From positions 172,075 through 236,074 of the forward strand of contig NZ_LMEZ01000006.1 of the NCBI RefSeq assembly GCF_001426545.1: a DNA stretch of 64,000 bases, written 5' to 3'. Source of the stretch: Mycobacterium sp. Root135 (GTDB taxonomy: Bacteria; Actinomycetota; Actinomycetes; Mycobacteriales; Mycobacteriaceae). Both the position numbers and the translations under genes were made by a program. The notes under the pieces were generated by a model that ran no database searches, was not told where the DNA came from, and saw only the letters and a program-made list of their open reading frames with translations. Shown in pieces: positions 32,300 to 41,436 of this stretch; the stretch's first letter is position 1, and every line of letters starts with the position of its first letter.

Positions 32300-35247
32300 T
32301 CTCCGAAGACCCGTCGCACGACCGACTTCGCGCGTCGGGTCACCCGCAGATAGTTGTCGAGGAACTCGCTGCCGTCGCTGTTGTCCCACCCGGCCGCGAC
32401 GGCCACCGCGTTGAGCTGGCGGCCCGGCCCGGGGAGCTGGTCGGTTGGCTTGCCGCGCACCAACACCAGCGCGTTGCGCGCCTTCGTCGCGGTCAACCAG
32501 GCCTGCCGTAGGACGTCGACGTCGCCCTCGGCGATCAGTTCGGCGGCGCCGATGGCGTTGAGGGTGTCCAGCGTCGACGTGCTGTGCAGTGACTCGATTT
32601 CGTGGCCGTAGCGAAGTTGCAGAAGCTGGACGGTCCACTCGACGTCGGCGAGCCCACCGCGGCCCAGCTTGGTGTGCGTGTTCGGGTCGGCGCCGCGAGG
32701 CAGGCGTTCGGCGTCGATGCGCGCCTTCACCCGCCGAATCTCTTGCACCGCTTCGGCGGACACCCCGCCGGATGGATAACGGGTCTTGTCGGCCATCAGC
32801 AGGAAGCGGTACCCGAGGTCCTCGTCGCCCGCGACGCGGTGCGCCCGCAGCAGGGCCTGCACCTCCCAGGTCTGGGCGAACCGCGCGTAGTACGCCTCGT
32901 AGGACGCGAGAGTGCGCACCAGCGGCCCGCTACGACCCTCGGGTCGCAGGTTGGTGTCGACCTCGAGCGGCGGGTCGGCGCTCGGCGTGCCCAGCAGTGC
33001 GCGAACCTGTTCGGCGATGGTGACCGACCACTTCACCGCAACGGATTCCTCTGCGCCGCCCGATGGTTCGCACACGAACATGACGTCGGCGTCGGACCCG
33101 TAGCTCAGTTCCCCACCGCCGAGCCTGCCCATGCCGATCACGGCGATCTTGGCGGGTGGGCCGTCCTTCGGCGAGTTGGCGCGGGTGACGACGTCCAACG
33201 CGGCCTGCAGCACCGCAACCCACACCGACGTCAGCCCCCGGCACACCTCGGTGACCTCGAGCATGCCGAGCAGGTCCGCCGACGCCAGCCGGGCCAGTTC
33301 TTGGCGTCGCAGCGTTCTCGCCGCGGCGATCGCACGCAACGGGTCGGTGTGCCTGCTAGCCGACGCGACGAGCGCGTGGGCCAGGCTCTCCGGTTCGACC
33401 TCGAGCAGCTTGGGTCCCGACGGGCCGTCGGCGTACTGGCGGATCACCTCGGGTGCCCGCATCAGGAGTTCTGGCACGAACGCCGACGTGCCGAGCACGT
33501 GCATCAGCCGCTTGGCCACAGCACCCTCGTCGCGCAGTGAGGCGAGAAACCATCGCTGCTCGGCCATTTCGTCGCTGAGTCTGCGGTAGGCCAGCAGTCC
33601 GGCGTCCGGGTCCGGCGCGTCGGACAGCCAATCGAGCAGCGTCGGCAGCAGCACCTGCTGCACCCGCCCGCGTCTGCCGGTGCTGCCGGTCAGCGCGGCC
33701 AGGTGGGTCAGCGCGCTCTGCGGACCCTCGTATCCCAATGCGGCGAGCTGACGTTCGGCCGCCTCGGGCGACATGCTGGGCAAGAGTCCGACGGCGTTGC
33801 CTTCGACGGACTCCAGCAGAGGTTGGTAGAAGAGCTTGGCGTGAAGGCGCGACACCCGCAGACTTTGGCGCTTGAGTTCCTCGCGCAGCACGCCGAGCGA
33901 GTCGTGCTGACCGTCGGGGCGCATGTGCGCGGCGCGGGCCAGCCATCGCATCGCCTCTTCGTCACCGGCTTCGGGGAGCATGTGGGTGCGCTTGAGTCGC
34001 TGCAGTTGCAGGCGGTGCTCGAGGAGCCGCAGGAACTCATAGGAGGCAGTCATGTTCGCGGCGTCGTCACGGCCGACGTAGCCGCCGTCCCCCAGCGCCG
34101 CGAGGGCGTCGACGGTCGACGCCACGTGCAGCGATTCGTCGTTGCGGCCGTGGACCAACTGCAACAGCTGGACGGCGAATTCGACGTCGCGCAGACCGCC
34201 GGTGCCGAGCTTGATCTCACGGGACCTGACGCCGGCGGGCACGAGCTGTTCGACGCGGCGGCGCATCTTCTGCACCTCGGAGACGAAGTCCTCCCGCTCG
34301 CAGGCCGCCCACACCATCGACATCAGCGCCGTGACGTACTGCTCGCCGAGTTCGGCGTCCCCCACGGCGGGGCGGGCCTTGAGCAGAGCCTGGAATTCCC
34401 AGGTCTTGGCCCACCGCTCGTAGTACGCCACATGGGATTCCAGTGTGCGAACCAGCTCGCCGCTCTTGCCCTCGGGCCGCAGCCCGGCGTCGACTTCGAA
34501 GAACGCCTCGCCGGCGAATCGCATCATCTCGCCGGCCACCCTCGCGGTGATGGCGTCCGCCTTCTCGCAGACGAAGATGACGTCGACGTCGCTGACGTAG
34601 TTCAGTTCGCGCGCACCGCACTTGCCCATCGCGATGACGGCCAGTCGCGGTGGGGTGTCGTCCTTGCACACGGTCCTGTTCGCGATGACGAGCGCCGCCG
34701 CCAGCGCCGCGTCGGCGAGGTCGGCCAGGTGCTCCCCCACCGTCGGGAACGGCAGCACGGGTTCGTTCTCGACGGTCGGGGCCAGGTCGAGCGCCGCAAG
34801 CACCAGAATCCGGTCGCGGTAGAGCACCCGCAAATCGTTTGTCTCCGAAGTGTTCTCGGCCATCTCGGTGAAGATGCGGCGCAGCTCGGTCGCGCTCGGC
34901 AGCGTGATCTGGCCCGACAGCAGGTGCCACGAGGTCGGTTGCGCGACGAGGTGGTCACCGAGCGCCAGGGACGAACCGAGCACGCCGAACAGCCGGCCGC
35001 GTAGCCCGCGGTCCTTCACGAGGGCGCGGTTGAGTTCGTCCCAACCGTCCTCGAGTGCGTCCGCGAGACGCACCATCGTCCTCAGCGCGGTGTCGGCGTC
35101 GGGGGCACGCGACAGCGACCACAGCAGCTCTACGTAGTCGTCGGTGGTCCAGCCCAGCCGATCGAGGTCCGCACGCGCCGGAGGTTCGACCAATCCGAGT
35201 CTGCCGACGCTGGGCAGCGTCGGGCGCTGCGTCGCGGGTTTTGCCAC
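32296..35247 (-). CDS. glnE: GlnE, glutamine synthetase adenylyltransferase
   Basis: A 983-residue bifunctional enzyme that adds AMP to, and removes it from, GlnA1. Two nucleotidyltransferase halves are visible: the first with SDVDVIFVCEKAD and GTGGLRDVEFAVQLLQL, the second with GSDADVMFVCEPS and GRGGLADVEWTVQLLQL. It lies between glnA1 and glnA2, and drives an apparent operon with the thioesterase and LLM genes on the minus strand. Confidence 0.95.
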   Translation of the reverse strand: MAKPATQRPTLPSVGRLGLVEPPARADLDRLGWTTDDYVELLWSLSRAPDADTALRTMVRLADALEDGWDELNRALVKDRGLRGRLFGVLGSSLALGDHLVAQPTSWHLLSGQITLPSATELRRIFTEMAENTSETNDLRVLYRDRILVLAALDLAPTVENEPVLPFPTVGEHLADLADAALAAALVIANRTVCKDDTPPRLAVIAMGKCGARELNYVSDVDVIFVCEKADAITARVAGEMMRFAGEAFFEVDAGLRPEGKSGELVRTLESHVAYYERWAKTWEFQALLKARPAVGDAELGEQYVTALMSMVWAACEREDFVSEVQKMRRRVEQLVPAGVRSREIKLGTGGLRDVEFAVQLLQLVHGRNDESLHVASTVDALAALGDGGYVGRDDAANMTASYEFLRLLEHRLQLQRLKRTHMLPEAGDEEAMRWLARAAHMRPDGQHDSLGVLREELKRQSLRVSRLHAKLFYQPLLESVEGNAVGLLPSMSPEAAERQLAALGYEGPQSALTHLAALTGSTGRRGRVQQVLLPTLLDWLSDAPDPDAGLLAYRRLSDEMAEQRWFLASLRDEGAVAKRLMHVLGTSAFVPELLMRAPEVIRQYADGPSGPKLLEVEPESLAHALVASASRHTDPLRAIAAARTLRRQELARLASADLLGMLEVTEVCRGLTSVWVAVLQAALDVVTRANSPKDGPPAKIAVIGMGRLGGGELSYGSDADVMFVCEPSGGAEESVAVKWSVTIAEQVRALLGTPSADPPLEVDTNLRPEGRSGPLVRTLASYEAYYARFAQTWEVQALLRAHRVAGDEDLGYRFLLMADKTRYPSGGVSAEAVQEIRRVKARIDAERLPRGADPNTHTKLGRGGLADVEWTVQLLQLRYGHEIESLHSTSTLDTLNAIGAAELIAEGDVDVLRQAWLTATKARNALVLVRGKPTDQLPGPGRQLNAVAVAAGWDNSDGSEFLDNYLRVTRRAKSVVRRVFGE

Positions 35248-35295
35248 CCCATCAAGGTAACGCAGGGGGTTTCGGCCACGGCACTGGCGACGGCA

Positions 35296-36636
35296 CTACA
35301 GGGACAGGTAGGCCTTCAGTTCGTACGGCGTCACGTTGCTGCGGTAGTTCTCCCACTCGGCGCGCTTGTTGCGCAGGAAGAAGTCGAAGACGTGCTCGCC
35401 GAGCGCTTCGGCGACCAGCTCGGAATTCTCCATCTCCCCGAGGGCGACGCCGAGGCTGCCCGGCAGCTCCTTGTAGCCCATGGCGCGGCGTTCTTCCGGA
35501 GTCAGATTCCAGACGTTGTCCTCGGCTTGCGGCCCGAGTACGTAGTTCTTCTCGACGCCGCGCAACCCCGCGGCCAGCAGCACGGCGAACGCAAGGTAGG
35601 GGTTGCAGGCCGAGTCGGGACTGCGCACCTCGATGCGCCGGGAGGACGCCTTGCGGGGCGTGTACATCGGCACCCGGACGAGCGCCGACCGGTTGGCCGC
35701 ACCCCACGAGGCCGCGGTGGGGGCTTCGCCGCCGTGCACCAGGCGCTTGTAGGAGTTGACCCACTGATTGGTGACGGCGCTGATCTCGCTGGCGTGTTCG
35801 AGGATGCCGGCGATGAACGACTTGCCGATGTCCGAGAGCTGCAGCGGGTCGTCGGGGGTGTGAAAGGCGTTGGCGTCACCCTCGAACAGGCTCATGTGGG
35901 TGTGCATCGCCGAGCCGGGATATTCGGAGAACGGCTTGGGCATGAACGTCGCCCGGACGCCCTCGGTGAGGGCGACCTCCTTCACGACGTAGCGGAACGT
36001 CATCACGTTGTCCGCCATCGACAACGCGTCGGCGTACCGCAGGTCGATCTCTTGCTGGCCGGGCGCGCCCTCGTGATGGCTGAACTCCACCGAGATACCC
36101 ATCGACTCCAGCGCGTCGATCGCGTGCCTGCGGAAGTTGGGGGCCGAGTCGTGCACCGCCTGGTCGAAGTAGCCGCCGTTGTCGGCGGGAACCGGCTCGG
36201 AGCCGTCGTACGGACCGGGCTGCAGAAGGAAGAACTCGATCTCCGGGTGTACGTAGCAGGAGAAGCCGAGCTCGCTGGCCTTGGCCAGTTGCCTGCGCAG
36301 CACGTGCCGCGAGTCCGCCCAGGAGGGCGACCCGTCGGGCATGGTGATGTCGCAGAACATGCGGGCGGAGTGGTGCTTGCCTGCGCTGGTGGTCCAGGGA
36401 AGCACCTGGAACGTCGACGGATCCGGGCGGGCGACGGTGTCGGATTCCGACACGCGCGCGAAGCCTTCGATCGACGAGCCGTCGAAGCCGATGCCCTCTT
36501 CGAAGGCGCCCTCCAGCTCGGCAGGCGCGATCGCCACGGACTTGAGGTATCCGAGCACGTCGGTGAACCACAGCCGCACGAATCGGATGTCACGCTCCTC
36601 GAGCGTCCGGAGCACGAATTCCTTCTGCCGATCCAT
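35296..36636 (-). CDS. glnA2: GlnA2, glutamine synthetase type I
   Basis: A 446-residue type I glutamine synthetase of the alpha type, the length of M. tuberculosis GlnA2 (Rv2222c). FDGSSIEGFAR and the ATP-site KPFSEYPGSAMH are present. At the place where GlnA1 has the adenylylated Tyr, this protein reads NVWNLTPEE, so Trp replaces Tyr and GlnE control is not expected. ATG 36636 is used; a 17-residue in-frame extension has no support. A GlnR-like box lies 23-38 bases upstream. It ends 48 bases before the glnE start. Confidence 0.93.
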   Translation of the reverse strand: MDRQKEFVLRTLEERDIRFVRLWFTDVLGYLKSVAIAPAELEGAFEEGIGFDGSSIEGFARVSESDTVARPDPSTFQVLPWTTSAGKHHSARMFCDITMPDGSPSWADSRHVLRRQLAKASELGFSCYVHPEIEFFLLQPGPYDGSEPVPADNGGYFDQAVHDSAPNFRRHAIDALESMGISVEFSHHEGAPGQQEIDLRYADALSMADNVMTFRYVVKEVALTEGVRATFMPKPFSEYPGSAMHTHMSLFEGDANAFHTPDDPLQLSDIGKSFIAGILEHASEISAVTNQWVNSYKRLVHGGEAPTAASWGAANRSALVRVPMYTPRKASSRRIEVRSPDSACNPYLAFAVLLAAGLRGVEKNYVLGPQAEDNVWNLTPEERRAMGYKELPGSLGVALGEMENSELVAEALGEHVFDFFLRNKRAEWENYRSNVTPYELKAYLSL

Positions 36637-36658
36637 GTGCGAAGCGTAGGCACCCGCT

Positions 36659-36674
36659 GTTAATTCCGTGTTAC
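36659..36674 (-). promoter_or_regulatory. Putative GlnR box upstream of glnA2
   Basis: On the minus strand GTAAC-n6-TTAAC lies about 23 bases before the glnA2 start, with the same half-site spacing as the box before glnA1. It is a pattern match only; binding so close to the start would suit repression as well as activation. Confidence 0.4.
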
Positions 36675-36718
36675 ATGCCTGCTGCATATGGTGCGCAGCT
36701 ACCCAACAAGAGGGCCGG

Positions 36719-38248
36719 CTAGCACTGAAGGTTCGGCGGAGGGGGGCTCGCGGTGACCAGGAAGCTGACGACGGCGGAGTCGACGCAGGCGTCGCCGTTG
36801 AAGACGACCGTGTGTTGGGTTCCGTTGAAGGTGATCAGCGACGCGTCCATTTCGCGGGCCAAGTCCACTCCGGCCTGGTACGGCGTCGCCGGGTCGTGGG
36901 TCGTCGACACGACGACGACCTTGCCGGGGCCGGGCGACGACGCCGCGTGGGGCGCCGACGTCGGGGGCACCGGCCACATGGCGCAGGCGTCCCTGGGAGC
37001 CAGCCCGGTGAACTCGCCGTAGGCCATGAACGGCGCGGCGGCCCGCGCCTGCCGGTCGGCTTCGGCCCATACGGCGGGGTCGGTCGGATACGGCGAGTCG
37101 ACGCATCTGATCGCCAAGAACGCGTCCTGCTGGTTGGTGTAGTGCCCTGTGGTGTCGCGCTCTTGATAGTCGTCGGCGAGCAGCAACAGGTCACCGGCGT
37201 CGGTGCCACGCTGCAGGCCGAGCAGCCCACTGGTCAGGAACTTCCAGTAGCGCTGGGTGTAGAGCGCGTTGACCGTGCCGGTGATGGCGTCCTGATAGCC
37301 GAGCCCCCGCGGGTCCGACGTCGGACCTGGCTGTTGCACCAACGGGTCGACCAGTTGGTGGTAGCGCGCGACGAACTGCGTCGGGTCTTGGCCGAGCGGG
37401 CAGTCGACGGACCGCGCGCAATCGGCGGCGTAGTCGTCGAACGCCGTCTGGAAGCCGGCGAGCTGCCGGACGTTCTCGGCGACGGGATCGGCGTCCGGGT
37501 CGACTGCGCCGTCGAGGACCATGGTGCGCACGCGGTCATCGAACAGTTCGGCGTATCTGGCGCCGAGTTCGGTTCCGTACGAGTAGCCGAGGTAGTTGAT
37601 CTGGTTCTCTCCCAGTGCCGCTCGGACGACGTCCATGTCGCGCACGGTGGAGGCGGTGCCGACATTGGCGAGGAAGTCCTGGCCGGTGCGGGCGACGCAC
37701 TCTTGGGCGATCTGCTGATAGATCTGCTCGATGCGGGCCACCCCGGCGGGGCTGTAGTCGGTGAGGGCTTCGCGGCGGTAGGCGTCGAAGTCGGCGTCGC
37801 TGCGGCACTGTACCTGCGGGGTGGAGCGCCCGACGCCGCGTGGATCGAAGCCGACCAGGTCGAAGCGGCGGGTGACGTCGTTGTCGCCGACGCTGCCTGC
37901 CATCGCCGCGACGGCGTCGACTGCAGACGCCCCGGGTCCGCCGGGGTTGACCATCAACGCGCCGATCCGGTCCCCGGTGGCAGGCACCCGGATGACCGCC
38001 AACTGTGCTTGCGGCCCTTCGGGTTTCGCGTAGTCGACGGGCACGCTGACAGTGCCGCACTGCGCGGTCGGCAGCGCGGCGGCGGACCCGAGGAAGCTTG
38101 CGCAGCTCCCCCAGACCGGGGGCTGCCCGTATTGAAGTTCGGGCGAAACCTCGGGGAACGCCGTTGCCACCGGACCGAGCACCGTCGACGCCACCACGAT
38201 GGCGGGCAGTGCCGCGATCAGCCTGCCCACCAACCACATGGCGAACAT
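36719..38248 (-). CDS. CaeA/Hip1-like serine hydrolase, exported (Rv2223c-like)
   Basis: A 509-residue alpha/beta hydrolase of the tripeptidyl aminopeptidase-like family. A signal peptide (LVGRLIAALPAIVVASTVLG) precedes the mature part. NPGGPGASAV forms the oxyanion region, GYSYGT holds the nucleophile Ser, TTHDPATPYQAGVDLA the Asp and NGTQHTV the His. It is equivalent to Rv2223c, paralogue of CaeA. The next gene upstream on the same strand, 88 bases away, is the CaeA orthologue. No lipobox is visible. Confidence 0.87.
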   Translation of the reverse strand: MFAMWLVGRLIAALPAIVVASTVLGPVATAFPEVSPELQYGQPPVWGSCASFLGSAAALPTAQCGTVSVPVDYAKPEGPQAQLAVIRVPATGDRIGALMVNPGGPGASAVDAVAAMAGSVGDNDVTRRFDLVGFDPRGVGRSTPQVQCRSDADFDAYRREALTDYSPAGVARIEQIYQQIAQECVARTGQDFLANVGTASTVRDMDVVRAALGENQINYLGYSYGTELGARYAELFDDRVRTMVLDGAVDPDADPVAENVRQLAGFQTAFDDYAADCARSVDCPLGQDPTQFVARYHQLVDPLVQQPGPTSDPRGLGYQDAITGTVNALYTQRYWKFLTSGLLGLQRGTDAGDLLLLADDYQERDTTGHYTNQQDAFLAIRCVDSPYPTDPAVWAEADRQARAAAPFMAYGEFTGLAPRDACAMWPVPPTSAPHAASSPGPGKVVVVSTTHDPATPYQAGVDLAREMDASLITFNGTQHTVVFNGDACVDSAVVSFLVTASPPPPNLQC

Positions 38249-38336
38249 CGTTGCACGCAAAGGTGTTCGGTGGCCGAGTGGGGCTCGGCCAGACACTACT
38301 CGGCAACCGGACGGTGATCCGACGGTGACCTGGGCG

Positions 38337-39854
38337 TCAGCAGGTCGAGTTGGGCGGCGGCACCACGACGTCGACGAGGTACTTGGCGGCGATGTCGTCG
38401 ACGCACTTGTCACCCTGGAACACGACGGTGTGCTGGGTGCCGTCGAACGTCAGCAGCGTGCCGCCGAGTTGCTTGGCGAGGTCCACGCCCGCCTGATACG
38501 GCGTCGCGGGGTCGTTGGTCGTCGACACCACCAGGACGGGAGGCAGACCCGCGACGGAGATTCGGTGTGGCTTGGACGTGGCGGGCACCGGCCAGAAGGC
38601 GCACGTGCCAAGCGGCGCGTTTCCGGTGAACTGCCCGTAGCTCATGAACGGGGCAACCTCACGGACGCGGCGATCCTCGTCGACGACGGTCTTGCGGTCG
38701 GTGATCGGCGGCTCGTCGACGCAGTTGACCGCGACCCGGACGTCGGTCGAATTGTTGTAGCGCCCGTCCTCGTCGCGACCCATGTAGAGGTCGGCGAGCT
38801 TGAGCATGGTGTCACCGGAGCCGTTCTTCAGCTCGGAGAGTGCCTGGGTGAGGTGGCGCCAGAGATTCGGCGAGTAGAGCGGAAGGATGGTGCCGACGAT
38901 GGCGTCGCTGTAGCTGAGCCCGCGCGGGTCCCTGGTCTTGGCCGGGTCCTTCACCAAGGGCTCGACCATGCTCTTGTAGACGTCGACCGCCTTGGCGGGG
39001 TCTGTTCCGAGCGGGCAGTTCGGGCTCTTGCCACAGTCGGCGGCGTAGTCGTTGAACGCGGTCTGGAAGGCGGCGGCCTGACGGATGTCGGCCTCCACCG
39101 GGTCGGCGTTGGGGTCGACCGCGCCGTCGAGGATCATCGCGCGAACGTTCTGCGGGTAGGCCTCCGCGTACGCCGACCCGATGCGGGTGCCATAGGAGTA
39201 GCCAAGGTAGGTCAGCTTCTGGTCACCGAGCGCCGCCCGCATGGCGTCGAGATCCTTTATCACGCTTGTCGTTCCGACGTTGGCGAGGAATTCGTTGCCC
39301 ATCTTCTCGACGCAGCGCGCGACGAAGTCCTTGGTCTCGGATTCGATGTGGGCGACACCTTCTGGGGTGTAGTCGACCTGGTCGTCGGCGCGTTGCCTGT
39401 CGTTGTCGGCATCTGAGTTGCACCACACCGCCGGCGTCGACGCGCCGACTCCGCGGGGATCGAAGCCGACGAGGTCGAAGCGTTCACGAATGGAGGGAGG
39501 CATCGCGCCAACCAAGGAGGCCGCCGCTCCGACACCCGACTCGCCGGGCCCGCCGGGATTGATGATGAGTGAACCGATCTTGTCCCCGGTCGCCTTGAAG
39601 CGGATCATCGCCAGGCGCGCCACGTCACCGTCGGGCTTCGTGTAATCGACCGGTACCGAGAGCTTTCCGCATTCGGCGCCCGCCGGGATGCGGACGTCCG
39701 ACGCCGCGACGTCACATTGCGACCAGTCGATCGGGGTGCCCGGCCTCGGCGTGGCGATGACGCCACGTCCGTCGACCACCGTGCTGCAGCCGGCCACCAG
39801 CAACACCACTAGGACGGCCGCGAGGACCCCGCGTCTGAGGTTCATGGCTGTCAT
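38337..39854 (-). CDS. caeA: CaeA/Hip1, cell-envelope serine protease (lipoprotein)
   Basis: A 505-residue exported serine hydrolase with a lipobox-like LLVAGC near residue 25, the same catalytic elements as its neighbour (GYSYGTRIG, NDPATPYQAG, GTQHTVVF) and high similarity to Rv2224c. In M. tuberculosis Hip1/CaeA cleaves GroEL2 and shapes host responses. ATG 39854 and ATG 39845 are both possible. It follows the WS/DGAT gene by 35 bases, so the minus-strand group WS/DGAT-caeA-paralogue may be one unit. Confidence 0.88.
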   Translation of the reverse strand: MTAMNLRRGVLAAVLVVLLVAGCSTVVDGRGVIATPRPGTPIDWSQCDVAASDVRIPAGAECGKLSVPVDYTKPDGDVARLAMIRFKATGDKIGSLIINPGGPGESGVGAAASLVGAMPPSIRERFDLVGFDPRGVGASTPAVWCNSDADNDRQRADDQVDYTPEGVAHIESETKDFVARCVEKMGNEFLANVGTTSVIKDLDAMRAALGDQKLTYLGYSYGTRIGSAYAEAYPQNVRAMILDGAVDPNADPVEADIRQAAAFQTAFNDYAADCGKSPNCPLGTDPAKAVDVYKSMVEPLVKDPAKTRDPRGLSYSDAIVGTILPLYSPNLWRHLTQALSELKNGSGDTMLKLADLYMGRDEDGRYNNSTDVRVAVNCVDEPPITDRKTVVDEDRRVREVAPFMSYGQFTGNAPLGTCAFWPVPATSKPHRISVAGLPPVLVVSTTNDPATPYQAGVDLAKQLGGTLLTFDGTQHTVVFQGDKCVDDIAAKYLVDVVVPPPNSTC

Positions 39855-39889
39855 GCTGCCATGACGCGTCGTCGGCCCAGTTGAGGGTG

Positions 39890-41281
39890 TTACCGAGTGG
39901 CGTCCAACAACTCCTTGAGCGCCACCTCGAAGTCGTCGGCCATGTCCCACAGATCGGGAAGCAGTTCGGGGCAGGAAATCAGGCCGACGTCGAGTGTGCC
40001 GTTCAGCGACATCACGGTGATGTTGAGCCCCGATCCGTGGAAGATCGGTCCCAGCGGATACATGGCGTTGACCTGTGCACCCAGGAAGTACAGCGGCACC
40101 TGTGGTCCCGGCACGTTGGACACCACCAGGTTGTGCACCGGCACCGCACTCGTCAGCCGACTCGAGGCGTAGACGCGCATCGCGACGCCGAACACCGCGG
40201 GCGCCGCGAACTGCGACCAGTCCTGCAGCAGCGTCGCCCCGATTGCCGCACTATGTTGTTTGGCAACGGAGTTCGCGCCGGCGATCGCCCGCAGCCGCTC
40301 ACCCGCGTCGTCCATGTCGGTGTACAGGCTGGCGAACATGCCGGAGACCTGGTTGCGGCCGGGGCGGTCCGACTTGTCGTGCACCGACACCGGGACCATC
40401 GCCACCAACGTGCTGTCGGGAAGTTCGTCACGGTCGAGCAGGAACCGCCGCAACACCCCGGCCACCAACGCCATCACGACGTCGTTGACCTTGACGCCGA
40501 AGTGGTTCTTGACGGTCTTGACGTCCTCGAGGTCGAGTTGGGCGAACGCGACGTTGCGGCGTCCGGTGACCGTCGCGTTGAACCGGGTCTTGGGCGCCGC
40601 AAAGGGTGCCGCCATCGTCAGACCGTTGCGTGCCCGACGGACCGTGTCGACCACGGTCGACAGCGTCGCGGGCACCACGTTGGCCAGGCTCAACGGCCGG
40701 GTGGCGAACTTGAATGCGCCGCTGACGGCGATCTCGAGGTCCGTTCCGCCACCCACGCCCTTGACGGGCTCGGGTGCGGGTGCGTCGGCTTCGGTGGTGC
40801 ACAGCTGCGACATCAGGTTGGCCCCGGTGACGCCGTCGACGCTGGCGTGATGCACCTTGGTGAGGATGGCGAGCCGGCCGCCGTCGTGCGGATCGGTGCC
40901 CGCCACGTTCTCGATGATCCACATCTCCCACAGTGGCTTGCTGCGGTCCAGGGTCAGCGAGGCGATGTGCCCGCAGATCTCACCCAATTCGACCCGTCCG
41001 CCAGGTGCCGGAAGCCCGATGCGGTGCAGGTGCCGGTCGACGTCGAAGTCCTTGTCCTCCACCCGCACCGGATGGTCGAGGTTGAACCGGTTGTCGGCGA
41101 GCTTCTCCCGGAACTCGGGCATGGCCTTGATGCGCAGGTTCAGGGCGTCGCGCATGCGGTCGAAGCTGTAGCCGCCGGGAATGGTCGACGTGTCGATCTC
41201 CAGGATCGAGCACACGTGTAGTGGCTGTGCGGCGGTTTCGAGGTAGAGGAAGCTGGCGTCGAGTCCGCTGAGCCGTTGCAT
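39890..41281 (-). CDS. WS/DGAT-family acyltransferase
   Basis: A 463-residue wax ester synthase/diacylglycerol acyltransferase, which makes triacylglycerol or wax esters from acyl-CoA. The catalytic HHASVDG motif is at residues 144-150, and the start MQRLSGLDASFLYLET and the PLYFLGAQV and GLISCPELL regions are family-typical. Mycobacteria have many copies; I do not recall one at this place in M. tuberculosis. It is divergent from panB (155-base gap). Confidence 0.9.
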   Translation of the reverse strand: MQRLSGLDASFLYLETAAQPLHVCSILEIDTSTIPGGYSFDRMRDALNLRIKAMPEFREKLADNRFNLDHPVRVEDKDFDVDRHLHRIGLPAPGGRVELGEICGHIASLTLDRSKPLWEMWIIENVAGTDPHDGGRLAILTKVHHASVDGVTGANLMSQLCTTEADAPAPEPVKGVGGGTDLEIAVSGAFKFATRPLSLANVVPATLSTVVDTVRRARNGLTMAAPFAAPKTRFNATVTGRRNVAFAQLDLEDVKTVKNHFGVKVNDVVMALVAGVLRRFLLDRDELPDSTLVAMVPVSVHDKSDRPGRNQVSGMFASLYTDMDDAGERLRAIAGANSVAKQHSAAIGATLLQDWSQFAAPAVFGVAMRVYASSRLTSAVPVHNLVVSNVPGPQVPLYFLGAQVNAMYPLGPIFHGSGLNITVMSLNGTLDVGLISCPELLPDLWDMADDFEVALKELLDATR

Positions 41282-41436
41282 GTCGCTGATGTTAGGCCCG
41301 CTAGCGGTTCGGGTGTGAGGAACTGCACTCGATCGACGGTTCACCTTCTCCGGTCGGGGTGACACACTTGCTGTGTCAGATGACCCGGGGACCCGGATGG
41401 GCCTCGAGGAATGAATCGACGAGATTGAGGACGACG

